From positions 1,281,318 through 1,345,317 of the forward strand of contig CAIIXF020000012.1 of NCBI GenBank assembly GCA_903813345.2: 64,000 nt of DNA, read 5' to 3'. Positions 46,207-58,978 of this stretch are shown one piece after another; positions within the stretch are counted from its first letter, which is position 1; the number at the start of each line of letters is the position of its first letter. The notes beneath the pieces were generated by a model that was not told where the DNA came from, made no database searches, and was given only the letters and a program-made list of their open reading frames with translations. The position numbers were made by a program, and so were the translations under genes. The stretch is from Owenia fusiformis. Its lineage: Eukaryota; Annelida; Polychaeta; Sabellida; Oweniidae.

Positions 46207-47686
46207 ACTCCCCTCCATAAGTTTGGCAACCTTTTTTCCCCCATTGAACTACGTGTTAAAGCCTCTTTACCTTTGAATTTTTATTTACTTAACCTGCGAT
46301 GAAAATACTTATACTATTGATGGAAACGTAATTTGACTTTAATTCCAATACCTCAATTACAATAGGTCGAAAATTGATAATGAATTTGATGAAGTTTTGA
46401 AAATCGACATTCCCATGTTAACCAATGGGAAATAGTAGGTTTGCCGCAAGTCATATGACAGAATATCGATCCATCTGAGTCCTTGCAAAAAATACGAGTT
46501 AGACAGGCAATTGAATTTGCTAACTTTATTAAACCAAAAATTGATATGTTTCTTCAGGTTCAACAAAGTTATAGGGCTTTAAAGTCAAAATTGTTTTCCA
46601 AAAAACCTCTCCCATTGAAATAACACAGGAGGCGAAAAATTATTTTCAAAAATGACTTTGAAGCGCTGTAACTTTAATATTCATCAAATAAACTAAACAC
46701 ATAGTGTTAAAAAAAGTTAGACAATTTAATTTTCTGTATAAAAATATTTTTTGCTGAATCTTTTACTGAAAAGATATCCTGATTTCTGATTTGCCCCGAA
46801 CTCTCCATTTCCCATTGGATTACATGGGAATGACGATTTTCAAAAATTCATCAAATTTATTATCAATTTTCGACCTATTGTAATTGAGGAAAAATATTCA
46901 GAAAATTTGGAGGTATTGGAAATAAAGTCAAGTTACGTTTCCATTAATATATATAGAATGTCACATCATTTTGAGTGATATCATTTTTATCGCCGAGTTG
47001 ATATCAAATATCAACACGAGTGAGCGAAGCGAATGAGTGTTGGTATATGATATCTACGAGGCGATAAAATGATATCACGAGAAATTATGTGATATTGGGT
47101 TTATCCCATGATTACAATCACCTTGTGATGTTCTGATCCAATTTCCAGGACATTGGCAGACACAAAAATCTAGAAATTAGAATTTGCACCGGCCATTTTG
47201 ATTTGTACTTTACTCACTGCGCAGTAATATGCACTACTTTCTGTACATGATATAGTTCGTCATAAATACCATTTTTAATCGTTATTCAGCAACCTTCTAA
47301 TCAAATTATATACACAATCGTAATTCAATACACCAATGAAACTTAAGGAGAATAAATTAACGGACCTATTTTCTCAAAAGAGAATAAATTATCTGATCTA
47401 ATTTCCAACAATATTGTGGCGCGAAATGCAAATGATATCACACGGATATGCGTGAGATAAACGATATCACACGCATATGAGTTTGATAAACGATTTTCTG
47501 GAAAATATCACACGGATTTCAATAATATCAGAAATATCAATAGCTGTTATTGTACAGATAACACATTAATCGTGGGATAATATAAGTTATTTCATCGCCG
47601 GTTAAGTAAATACAAATTCAAACGTAAAGAGGCTTTAACACGTAGTTCAATGGGGGAAAAAGGTTGCCAAACTTATGGAGGGGAGT
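46207..47686. mobile_element. 1.48-kb inverted-repeat element with nested palindromes
   Basis: The left end ACTCCCCTCCATAAGTTTGG is exactly matched by the complement of the right end. Pairing continues through CGTGTTAAAGCCTCTTTAC and into the interior (AAATTGATAATGAATTTGAT). A second hairpin around CGAGTGAGCGAAGCGAATGA is nested inside. No transposase ORF. Fragments of the terminus occur near 28088 and 57606. Confidence 0.72.
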
Positions 47687-47965
47687 GTTTAATTACAACA
47701 GTAACTTTTCTACAAATGAATCAAACAACACAAGACAAAATCGTATGGAATAAATTGCAATAAGATGGTTATTAAGCTTGTTATTATGGTCTTACTAGTG
47801 GTTATTATTGAGTAATGGTACAGGTATCCGATATGGTATTGCAGCTTACACTTAAGTAATGGTACACGTATCCTTGGATTTTAGGCCCGAATACCGAGGT
47901 TTATTTTTTTGATTATCGTGTATTATTATTTTGTGTTAATATTAGTTAACCATCTAACTATTGGC

Positions 47966-48056
47966 TACCCTTTGCATTCGTTTGACTTCACTTCTTAAAA
48001 TAGAGCTTCGTCTTCGTCTTGTAGTTTAACTACATGTAGACTCTGCACGCAGGGTA
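47966..48056 (-). mobile_element. Mutator-like miniature element, TACCC family copy 2
   Basis: 91 bp in reverse orientation, flanked by perfect 9-bp repeats ACTATTGGC (47957-47965, 48057-48065). Confidence 0.88.
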
Positions 48057-48102
48057 ACTATTGGCATGATATTGATAACCTTGTTATATTAATATAGCGC
48101 AT

Positions 48103-48333
48103 AGGCGTAGCCAGGGGGATGCGATGGGATGCGATCGCACCCCCCCCCTCCATAACCAATGAAAATAGAACCATTAGAAAGAAGAGAAAAGTCTTAAAAT
48201 GCTTTTTTTGAAGCTTCTAGCTCGATTTTGAACGAAGTTGCACCAATTTTTGTAAAATTCAAAACAAATCTTCAAAAACATTTTTAATGCCACGATCGCA
48301 CCCCCCCCCCGACTGAAAGCTGGCTACGCCACT
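48103..48333. mobile_element. GGCGTAGCC inverted-repeat element, medium copy
   Basis: Starts ATAGGCGTAGCCAGGGGGAT and ends GCTGGCTACGCCACTG. Contains two poly-C tracts beside GCGATCGCACC. Target duplication not clear. Confidence 0.55.
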
Positions 48334-48569
48334 GTAACGTGTAATCAATACGCTACATTTTGTATGTTCAATTTGTATACTAAAAACTGTTATTAATCCA
48401 CAGATTTAGATGAAGACAAGATAAAAATCCGAATCAAGAATGAAAAGGTGTCTAAGTATATAAATCTTAAGGGTAATGCATATTTGAATTAAACAGAGGC
48501 GGGTTAATTTATATTGTACTATGAATTACGCAATTATTCAAAATTGCAGCTAAGATGCCTGTTTTATGA

Positions 48570-48657
48570 TACCCTGCGTGCAGAGTCTAGTTAAACTACG
48601 TATACACTAAGACGAAGCTCTCTTTTAAGAAGTGAAGTCGAACGAATGCAAAGGGTA
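48570..48657 (+). mobile_element. Mutator-like miniature element, TACCC family copy 3
   Basis: 88 bp, TACCCTGCGTGCAGAGTCTA to GCAAAGGGTA, flanked by perfect 9-bp repeats GTTTTATGA (48561-48569, 48658-48666). Confidence 0.88.
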
Positions 48658-49770
48658 GTTTTATGAAAAATATCACGAAAGATGTATTCTAGATATCAGT
48701 AGTATTCTCAGAAATTTATTATCCGAAACGGATAACATCTGGCCACTCAGACAAACAATCGCAGACATAGGCTAAGCTTGTTTATTTAACAGTTAGATTT
48801 GTTGACTTACCGATCCGTATTTCAATCTCCGGGAAGACGTTCTTTTCACTTTGTATTTGCGTGCAGTGTAATATAAGTTGATACTTTTGTTCAAAAATGT
48901 ACTTTTAATGGCCATTTTATGCCTTTTATTTTCAAATTATGTTTTGATGTAAGTGTGAAAAGTCAAGAAACGTCAACCCCGACTTTTAATTAAAAAATGT
49001 TGGTTAATCACTTATGGCAAATCACAAGGTTGATGATGTCAACGGACCATGATCGTGGAAGGCTATCAATATCAGGTGTATATCGGATAGAAAATAAATA
49101 TAGCTAATTTTTCGCACTGATATGATGATGACTATTCTGGCGAATCGGGTAGATATTTCTCAGTTTTTTTCCGATAATAAAACTATTCATTTCTATCAAT
49201 TTAACAAACAGGGTCCTTTGAATGCACATTAAAACTATAAAAGTATTTATTGGGCGTACATACTCGTTCTGTCATGTTACTTTCATTTCATTTGCAAGTT
49301 GTCCACATATTAATCCAGCGTTTTGTTTAATCAAATTTCCCGCCCCTTGAGGTTTCCGACTGTAAAACTTAATATTTAATACTAACCAATGCATCAGTTA
49401 ATATTTTCAGAATACAAATTTTCCATTTTTATTTCTCTGATAGATAAAGTCTCATTTTGAATCTGTTCGTGTATTAAAGAGTATGCTTTTATAATGCCGT
49501 GGTCACATTTGCTCAGATTTTATAAAAGCACGATCTATTTTACAACGCCTTTAAGTTTTGTTGCCCTTTGTGCATTTCAAAAATAAAATATCTTAATCTG
49601 ATTTGTTCCACCTTTCTTTTCGCTCAGTTCTGCAATATTATGTCCATATGTTGTTTAGGATTATGTCATTTGCGAAATAGCTGTAAGACATTATGAGAAT
49701 GAATATGGGAGATTCCACGATAATGTTCTTCACATGATTTTATACACATACCTGCACAACAATCGCAAAC

Positions 49771-50444
49771 AGAAGTCTTAATATTGTCCAATAAAAAATA
49801 AGAATCTAACATTTAATGATAACAAAAGGATTAATTGCTTAGTTCTCTTTGTTTTAGTCTTTGTTTTCTTAAATGCGGAAGTGTACCAACATCACCTAGA
49901 TTACATAAGAGATCATCTGACAGTCTAAAATTGCTTTTAATTGCAAGTTAATGCATTCCGACCAAAATTTGTATACCTGTAATTTGGGGGGGGGGGCGAT
50001 GTTACATCACATAACTACAACGTTCATATAGCAATATACAATAAGCATGTCCGTATAAAAGCTAAAATTATAAAAACTCATTTCAAAGTCATTCTGTTCA
50101 TGGAAGCGTCAAGTTATGAAAAACAATGCTAAACACTCAAACAAATCGACTTTATTACCTTTGAAAACTTCTTGAGAGGAAATGGACTAATGTATTTTTC
50201 TAACTCATTAGAGCGTCTGTCTGATTGAAATACTATTTTTTAAATACAAACATAAATGATTTAATCTTGGTCAGAAGTCTGAACATTGTCCAACAAAATA
50301 ATAAGAATCTAACATTTAATGATTACAAAAGGATTAATTGCTATATAGTCTTTGTCTTAGTCTTTGTTTTTCTAACGGCGGAAGTGTACCAACATCACCT
50401 TGATTACAGAAGAGATCATCTAACAGTCTAAAATTGCTTTTAAT
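49771..50444 (+). repeat. Duplicated 170-bp block with exon-like end
   Basis: Copy A 49771-49942 and copy B 50273-50444. Both contain an acceptor-like TTTTAG or CTTAG followed by an open frame ending AEVYQHHLDY-x-RDHLTV and a TAA stop. Several differences in this frame are silent. It could be a pair of alternative last exons or chance. Confidence 0.5.
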
Positions 50445-52445
50445 TCCCGGGTTTTAATTACATTTTATGTATAGACTTTTTGCCTCTATTCTCATTTTTA
50501 AACCTGTTTCTGTTTGCTTATTTAACAATTGTGATAAATTATTCAGTTAGTGTCGAAATCAAAACAATTTTCTACTTTATAGTCCCCTCCTCTTGCACTG
50601 AATAAATATTAAAATAAGCCAGTCTGATTGCGAATTTACAAATCCTGTAAAAGTAGCTCCAAACCGCCTTTTAATCAGAGAAAACAATAAGTTAATTCAT
50701 CTGATTGCGAAAATACGAATCAATCTGATTATCTGATCCCCATGCTATTTCATCTTGATTCACAAGGTTTCGATGGTTCCTACCTGTCTCTAGACCCAGT
50801 GGAAAGCGACGACGTGCTATTTGATTCGTGCATTATCTACAAGTCAGTCGGGCAAGGGTGAAATTATTTCATTTGAAAACAGAAATAAATATCAGAACCC
50901 CTCTAGCATTACTATTCGGAAGAAATTCATAAAAAAATAAGGTACACAACTGATGAAGGGTCGCACACAATGCACGCACCCCTGTCCTCATCCTCGGTGT
51001 TTGCCCACACACGACCACATTTGACAATTTTTCTAAAAGCGTTTTCCCCGGGAATATAGGTGTAGCGGTTGCCAGAAGTCGCACAGCTTGGGAGTCAGGG
51101 TATCCTGATCAATGCCTCAACGCCTGACGGGTCTGATATTTAGAGGGGGCGCAAGAATTATTAGGGGGCGGGGTAAACATGAAAGTTGCATAAATATCCA
51201 TAGGCGTAGCCAGGAGGGGGGGGGGGGGGTGCGATGGGTGCGATAACAATAGGCTTTATATATGCTTTAATGTTTTATTTAGCATGATGCTTTTATGTAG
51301 GCTATTAATTACAGTTCTTTTTGCAATATAAAACTGGTATGTTTATGCAAATTCCGATTGGACTAATATAAAGGGATATTGTTTCATTATGTGGACTTGA
51401 GAAAGTCCGACATACTCATTGCTTTCAACCCAAAACTTAAAATAGGAAGTTATCAAGATTCCAAGAACACGATCGCTACTTAAACAATACGTTTGTAAAA
51501 TCCCGGCGATCGAAATGCAATCAAACTTTCGCAATCAGGTGCCTAATTAGTCTTTTGATCTCTAAAGTTTTACGACTGAACGTTTCAATGAACTCGTGAG
51601 AAGCAAACGCAATCATCATATAAACATTTTTGAAAAGTCAGTCTCGGAAGAATTTTCCAAGCATTCCCTGCTTCGATGCGTTTTTATTGCAAGGGCCGTT
51701 TAGCGCCGATAATATAATTCATTATAAGGCATTAGGGTTGTGCTTTATTTGTTTTATTTATATAATGTTATAAATGTGTACGACACTTTAATGAATTATT
51801 TTTAGGGTTACAATGCATATTTGACTTTTCCCTCTAAACGTTTAAAATTCATCTTTATACTTTTATACTTTTCTTAGTTTGCTTCAATAAAATTTAACAT
51901 TGGATCCCAGACAGTTATCAAATTCTCAGACATTTGATTAATATAGATATTTGTACTTCCGTTGACCAGTGGTGCTGGTGTGACTGAGATTCGAATCTAA
52001 TATGTTTCATTTTTATGTAAATTGAGAGGAATAAAATTTTATTTTAAGCGTTTTAACAATCTTAACGTTTGGCGTGCAGCTCAACTTAATACACAATCAA
52101 AGGTCAGAATACAGAAATAAGAACATGCCTTTTATTTGTTATTCAAGCTCCAGCAATATCCCCGTTATAAAACCAAAATAACTGCGGTTAGGTACCATAT
52201 CTTGATTACAGTTAAGACAGGCCATCTCATTTTGGTATGCCAGAGCCACTCTTATCTGCCGATTGTGGAAGGATAAAGACAAAGGGGTTGCGGCTATCGC
52301 GATGAGGCCATCTTATTTCTAGGAATTATTTCTGCCTCTCATTCCTTAAACCGGCTTTGTTAAACAGTGCCAAAATATATAAGTCGGAGCCAAAAACAAG
52401 ACTATTTTTATATTTAAATCCCCTCACCTTGTCAATGTCTATGCT
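50445..52445. other. Spacer with no gene recognised
   Basis: AT-rich. Contains a short TAGGCGTAGCCAGGAGG fragment with a G run near 51202. Confidence 0.35.
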
Positions 52446-52451
52446 ATGCCT

Positions 52452-52950
52452 CAGGCCTGTCAACTTGGGAACACCTAACATGAGTGACTTGGAAATGTTG
52501 AACACCTCCCCTCTAAATGTGGACACCTTGGTCCAAATCTGAACACCTCGATCCAAATTTTGAACACCTTGGTTTAAATTTTATTACATCTTGTGAAATT
52601 TTGAACACCTCAAATTTTTCGCGATCGCTACGCTTGCGTTTCAAACATCCATCAACGGGGGGGGGGGGGGGGGTAGGTACGAACATTTTCGGGACGGAAT
52701 GCGTGACATATTAGTGATTCGCGTGAAAAGTCCGAACGAAATGCGTACGTTTTTTTTCGGCGTTCGTATTTTTGCTGTGTAGACGAACTTTTTTAGAAAT
52801 TTTTCTACAGAAATTTTTTTGCTTGACAATTACCAGGTAAAATGCGTATTTGCGTGACATTTTCTGTCACGCAAAAATAACTGGCGTGACTTCAAATTCT
52901 TCAGCAAATGCGTGACAAATACGCAAATTGCGGGACAGTTGACAGGCCTG
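52452..52950. mobile_element. CAGGCCTGTCAAC inverted-repeat element with 6-bp target duplication
   Basis: Left CAGGCCTGTCAACTTGGGAA, right CGGGACAGTTGACAGGCCTG, flanked by ATGCCT on both sides. The interior has a run of GAACACCT repeats and a poly-G tract. 499 bp, no transposase. Confidence 0.75.
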
Positions 52951-53129
52951 ATGCCTGCATCTGGTTTTCCCACCTTTGGGAGGGAGCCAATATACACATA
53001 GATTACTTACTGGCCATTGACGGGGGGTGGGGCACAGAAACGAACATTCTGGGGTCATAAGGGATACTTGGGGAAGAGGGAGGGGTGGTGGTGAATAGTG
53101 AAGTCCGGGAGTGAAGTTAAGGGGTACTG

Positions 53130-53450
53130 AAATCTTTCTTTTGATATTTAGTGCTTGAATGGAGACTTGTTTCCACTCCCCGCATTCTAGTAGAATTTAA
53201 ATATTTGATCCAAAGGAGTTATTTTAAATCAAACTTGCATTCCGATTAATTAACACTCCAATGATTGTACCGCTTCACTATTGTCTAAGATAATTATAAT
53301 GAATTCACGGGACACTATAGTATATATAGTATATTTAAACTTTAGTGGTTGGATGGAGACTTGTTTCCCCATCCGGTACACTAGTAAATTTGTAAATTTT
53401 AAATATTTGATTTAGGGAGGTATTTGCAATCCAACTCTGATGATGCAAGA
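53130..53450. repeat. Diverged tandem duplication of about 200 bp
   Basis: GGATGGAGACTTGTTTCC + CATCC/ACTCC, CTAGTA, AATTTTAAATATTTGAT and GGAGGTATTT occur in the same order at 53155-53225 and 53350-53430. Confidence 0.6.
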
Positions 53451-55075
53451 CTAGTCAACCAAGACTAAATTATGAACTTATTATCATTTAGACTATTGAG
53501 TTCATTAAATTATAATTCCATAGATATCATATTTAATCCTGTCAACACAATAATGGTATTAATTGGCATGATATGTAGTCAGAGACGGTTTAAAAAGTTG
53601 TTTAGATTAATGATATAGTATTAGGAAAAATCCTAACTCAAAGTTTTTGTTCTCTCGCAATCCAGAGCAAACCACTCGCCGGGCAAGCATTCTTTAAAAA
53701 CGTGAAGTTTTCACCATGTTGAACAGTTTTGAAAATTGTCCAATTTGAACCATCGCCTTGTATATTTCTGTAACTGCCCCCCCCCCCCTTGACACTCGAG
53801 TGTAAGAATCCTTTCCACACTGTCAATGGTTTTACAAAATAGTTCATGTCAGGAAGGGGGAGGGGTGAGTGTAGAGAACAATCACTGACTGCGATTTGTA
53901 TGATTGAACATTATACACTTATCATAAATTCGTAAAGAATAGTTTTAAAATAAACAGCTTGTTTTATTTTATGATTGGAGTGATGTATGCATAGAAGAAT
54001 GACACTGGTTTTGAAATATCTTAATTATCCCATTGAATGAAGCCATCCGTCCCTCTGTCCATTTTTAAGTCATACTGGTGGACTGATTTGATTTAAAGGA
54101 GAAGTCTCGGTGTAGAACGTGTACACACTAATGGGAACGAATTTTACTCATTTCTATTTAGGATTCGTTCATATACTAGCGGGGCTTTAGAGCATTTACA
54201 AACGCACGAATTGTATTGTTTTAAAGCAACTTTTATGACATATAATGTATTTAAAGCTGATTAATTTTAGATTATATTCGGTTCAATTTTACAAATAATG
54301 AATAGTATTACAGTATATCGAAAAATATGTAATGATTTACATTAAATTGCGCAGACTGCAAGCAATGTACATGGTTGGCCAATTTGCATGCGCGTTCTTG
54401 ATAATAAGAATTAAAGGTTGAACTTAAAAATCAAACATTTTCTTTTTTAAACATAATAAATCTTTAAATCAAGAAAATAAAAATAAGATTGATGATTGGA
54501 CTTTTCATAGTCAACTGCGACTGTGTCGACGCATGTTTATTTACTTAGCTAATTAGATATGTAAAATTGTTAATGGCCGCAACGGATAATACGTACATGT
54601 AAGCTGTTCGGATAAGACATTTCTAAATGATTAATAACAAATGTTATTCAGCAGAATGTTATTCAGCAGTAACAGATCTTATTAGTTATTATTCAATTTG
54701 GATAATAAATCTATTATCTCGTCGTATTGATGTTTATTATATAGTGTTTCTCGTTGTGCAATTAATTCAGCTTAGTGCATTTGGAGAAAGTTAATAAGGG
54801 AAGTTTAATCTGTTAATTTCTTTTCCATTTGGAACTTAATTGGATTATATTTGAGCACATGCATACAACGTGTATTATATCATGTATGAATAAGTACCAA
54901 AATAATATTTGATATTTATATTATTTAGAATATTTTATTGCTAAATTTTATGAATGTGACTTCGTAGAATTAACTTTCTTTAATCTGATAATATGAAATC
55001 CTAAAGAGACCATCTGTTTAATGAGAAATTAGGCCCAAGTTTTGATAAATCTTAACAAGGCATTAACATGACAAA
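53451..55075. other. Spacer with no gene recognised
   Basis: AT-rich, with a poly-C tract near 53778. Confidence 0.35.
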
Positions 55076-56980
55076 ATGTCACCACCTAAAACAATTTGGT
55101 CAATTTAAAGCAAGTTGGAAAATACCTTTTGACCTTAAGAAGGTTTTTGAAGATTTGATCTTCTGGGATCTTGTATATGATTTTGAAAAAAGAAATTGTT
55201 CAATCTGAAGCAAGTTAAAACTAGTTGCACACAAATCTTAAGTCAGATTTGAACTTCTTAGAACATGTAGATGATTTTGAAAAAAAAAATCGTCAATTTG
55301 AAGCAAGTTGAAAAAATACCTCTTTGACTTTTTTTGACATTGAGAAGGTCATTGAAGGTCAAATGTCAAATGTAAAGTCAGATTTGAACTTCTGAGAACA
55401 TGTAGATGATTTTGAAAAAAATTAAGTAAATTTGAAGCAAGTTGAAAAAAGACCTTTTTGACCTTGAAAAGGTCATTGAAGGTCAAATGTCAAATCTAAA
55501 GTCAGATTTGAACTTCTGAGAACATGTAGATGATTTTGAAAAAAAATTAGTCAATTTGAAGCAAGCTGAAAAAAGACCTTTTTGACCTTGAAAAGGTCAT
55601 TGAAGGTCAAAGGTCAAATCTAAAGTCCGATTTGAACTTCTGAGAACTTGTAAAGTCAAATTTGAACTTCTGAAAAGATGTAGATGATTTTGAAAAAAAA
55701 ATTTGGTCAATTTGAAGCAAGTTGAAAACAGACCTTTTTGACCTTTTTTGACCTTGAGAAGGTCATTAAAGGTCAAATGTCAAATCTAAAGTCAGATTTG
55801 AATTTCTGAGAACATGTAGATGATTTTGAAAAAAACAAATTAGTCAATTTGAAGCAAGTTAAAAAAAGACCTTTTTGACCTTTTTTGACCTTGAGAAGGT
55901 CATTGAAGGTCAAATGTCAAATCTAAAGTCAAATCTAAAGTCATATTTGAATTTCTGAGAACATGTAGATGATTTTGAAAAAAAAATTTAGTCAATTTGA
56001 AGCAAGATGAAAAAATACCTTTTTGACCTTTTTTGACATTGAGAAGGTCATTGAAGGTCAAATGTCAAATCTAAAGTCAGATTTGAATTTCTGAGAACAT
56101 GTAGATGATTTTGAAAAAAAATTTAGTCAATTTGAAGCAAGTTGAAAAAAGACCTTTTTGACCTTTTTTGACTTTGAGAAGGTCATTAAAGGTCAAATGT
56201 CAAATCTTAAGTCAAATCTAAAGTCAGATTTGAATTCCTGAGAACACGTAGATGATTTTGAAATTTTTTTTAGTCAATTTGAAGCAAGTTGAAAACAGAC
56301 CTTTTTGACATTTTTTGACCTTGAGAAGGTCATTGAAAGTCAAATGTCAAATCTTAAGTCAAATCTTAAGTCAGATTTGAATTTCTGAGAACACGTAGAT
56401 GATTTTGAAAAAAAATTAGTCAATTTGAAGCAATTGAAAACAGACCTCTTTGACCTTTTTTGACCTTGAGAAGGTCATTGAAGGTCAAATGTCAAATCTA
56501 AAGTCAGATTTGAAGGTCAAATGTCAAATCTAAAGTCAAATCTAAAGTCAGATTTGAATTTCTGAGAACATGTAGATGATTTTGAAAAAAAATTTAGTCA
56601 ATGTGAAGTAAGTTGAAAAAAGACCTTTTTGACCTTGAGAAGGTCATTGAAGGTCAAATGTAAAATCTAAAGTCAGATTTGAACTTCTGAGAACATGTAG
56701 ATGATTTAGAAAAAAATTGAAGTCAGTCTAAACAGTATTTGTTAAGTTATAGGAAGTTGCAAGAAATTGTTACAGACGCCGGACGCCAACCTCCAACCGC
56801 CGGACGCCAACCTCCAACCGCCGGACGCCAACCTCCAACCGCCGGACGCCAACCTCCAACCGCCGGACGCCAACCTCCAACCGCCGGACGCCAACCTCCA
56901 ACCGCTGGACGCCAACCTCCAACCGCCGTCGCAAAAAACGGAGACCATAACAATATGTCACCACTTTTGGTGGTGACATA
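55076..56980 (+). mobile_element. Composite element with tandem core, 21-bp minisatellite and hairpin
   Basis: Begins ATGTCACCACCTAAAAC. The core is roughly eleven units of about 125-190 bp (GACCTTTTTGACCTTGAGAA, GGTCATTGAAGGTCAAATGT, GAGAACATGTAGATGATTTT). A 21-bp minisatellite (CGCCGGACGCCAACCTCCAA, 56772-56929) follows, and it ends in the hairpin CACCACTTTTGGTGGTG then ACATAA. Same plan as 25324-26823, fitting a Helitron-type (HINE/pearl) element. Confidence 0.78.
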
Positions 56981-57184
56981 ATAATACCATCTTTTAAGAT
57001 GAATTAGATCTGACACTTGTTCCAAACACTCGTAAACATACAAAAATACCACTAATATTTTGAACAATGATTATGTATATGTGGAATAAACATAGGTCTC
57101 GTCCCTCAATCATCCTGAATCTGTGACCAATATAAAATAATAGTCAAAATAGATTGACACTTAATTTTTCAAAGCTCAAAATGG

Positions 57185-57325
57185 TACAAGTTGTCTTCGG
57201 TACGAGTTGTCTTGGGTACGACTTGACTTGGGTACGAGTTGTCTTGGGTACGACTTGACTTGGGTACGAGTTTTTTGGGTACGACTTGATTTGGGTACGA
57301 GTTGTCTTGGGTACGAGTTGACCAG
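57185..57325. repeat. 19-20-bp minisatellite
   Basis: About seven units alternating TTGGGTACGAGTTGTC and TTGGGTACGACTTGAC. An inverted two-unit relative lies at 45985-46035. Confidence 0.85.
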
Positions 57326-57865
57326 TTAGCTTTTCATCGGTATTAAGACAATAAGTGGTTGTTTTTATGTTAAAATAAAAAATAACAATTTTTATGTTAA
57401 ATTGATTGAAACAAATTATTTATCATTATAGGAACAATTTTCAGTTGCTTGAAAAAGATTAAAAGAATAAATCGACATATTGCAAAACTAAATCAATTTG
57501 TTCGTATTAAGACACTTGGTTTATTTTACCGGATATGAAGCAGCTTTTAAGTTAGAAAACACATTGTGCGAAATTATTGTTATTTCTTTGCATAATGTCA
57601 TAACGATCCGGGGTCTTCCAAACTTTTGGAGAGAAGTGTACAACTTCATTATATTTTTATTTACTGGTCATATAAATTGAATTAAATGTTTCTGTTTTTC
57701 CACAAATATTTTCATAACACCAAATGCAAGGTATACTAGTGTGATATACTTATATATACTTTGACATGCGTATGTTCGATTACCGGATTAATGCCGGCCA
57801 TATATGACAGATTGTCGGCCATATATGACAGATTGTCGGCTTATTCGATCTGGTTGTTTTTTCAG

Positions 57866-57967
57866 GCAAAAGAAGACTGTGACAATTCTTCATACAGGGG
57901 AATGCTAGGACATGGGCTTGAACGGATCATTGCACACGAGTTAAAGATCCCCCATGGACAATACTAG
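57866..57967 (+). CDS. Possible last exon of the Kazal gene
   Basis: After the acceptor TTGTTTTTTCAG an open phase-0 frame of 33 codons (AKEDCDNSSYRGMLGHGLER and 13 more residues) ends in TAG. Phase 0 matches the donor at 43818, and its single Cys could supply the missing sixth Kazal Cys, although the spacing from the fifth (six residues) is shorter than usual. The 14-kb intron this requires makes the link tentative. It could also belong to an unrelated transcript or be chance. Confidence 0.3.
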   Translation, partial: AKEDCDNSSYRGMLGHGLERIIAHELKIPHGQY

Positions 57968-58252
57968 TTATAGTATATATACTAAACCACAACGGCATAT
58001 TACTTTTCTTCATCCTAGACTTAGCTTATTACAAAACAAAGAAAAAATATGTTTAAATGTTATTTTTATGTAATAATGATTTTGTAAAACGAAGCAACGA
58101 TGATACAGTTTGTGCTTAAAATATACTAATAGCTATAATACTGCTAATAGCATTCCATGATGGCGTTAATATTTTCGAAAAATTTCAAAAGCTCAAAACC
58201 TATTACTAAGAAACTAGACATTTCTACATTTGTGCTATTTTTCTATCACTAC

Positions 58253-58978
58253 CACCCTTGGTATACGCAGCTGTCGAAATGGACCGGTACGGGTCAAAAG
58301 CTGGACCGATTCGGGTTAACGGTTTTATTTGAATTTAAAACAGCCATAACTTGCTCAATATTGACTTCTTCGTGTCTAATTTGGAATATATGATCCCTCC
58401 GAATGATTTTAAGTACCCCAAATTTTTACAGATTTTTAAACGGAACAAAAATCTCTAAATTCTATTTTTGGTCTTCTCTCGAGAATTTGTTCCGTTTAAA
58501 AATCTGTAAAAATTTAGGGAACTTAAAATCACTCAGAGGCATCATATATTTCAACTTAGAAACTAAAAAAGTCAATATTGAGCAAGTTATGGCAGTTTTA
58601 AATTCAAATAAAACCGTTAACCCGAACGTATTTAAAACAGCCATAACTTGCTCAATATTGACTTCTTCGTGTCTAATTTGGAATATATGATCCCTCCGAA
58701 TGATTTTAAGTACCCCAAATTTTTACAGATTTTTAAACGGAACAAAAATCTCTAAATTCTATTTTTGGTCTTCTCTCGAGAATTTGTTCCGTTTAAAATC
58801 TGTAAAAATTTGGGGTACTTAAAATCATTCGGAGGGATCATATATTCCAAATTAGACACGAAGAAGTCAATATTGAGCAAGTTATGGCTGTTTTAAATTC
58901 AAATAAAACCGTTAACCCGAACCGGTCCAGCTTTTGACCCGTACCGGTCCATTTTGTCAGCTGCGTATACCAAGGGTG
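58253..58978. mobile_element. 726-bp double foldback element
   Basis: Left CACCCTTGGTATACGCAGCT pairs with the right end AGCTGCGTATACCAAGGGTG; ACTAC flanks both sides. Inside, a shorter palindrome (GCTCAATATTGACTTCTTCG ... TTAAACGGAAC) occurs twice in tandem, so the unit has two nested hairpins. Confidence 0.8.

Noticed and set aside
56739-57067. Open frames of repeated PPTAGRQ or RRLEVGV
   Set aside because: They arise from the 21-bp minisatellite (a multiple of three), open in several frames on both strands.
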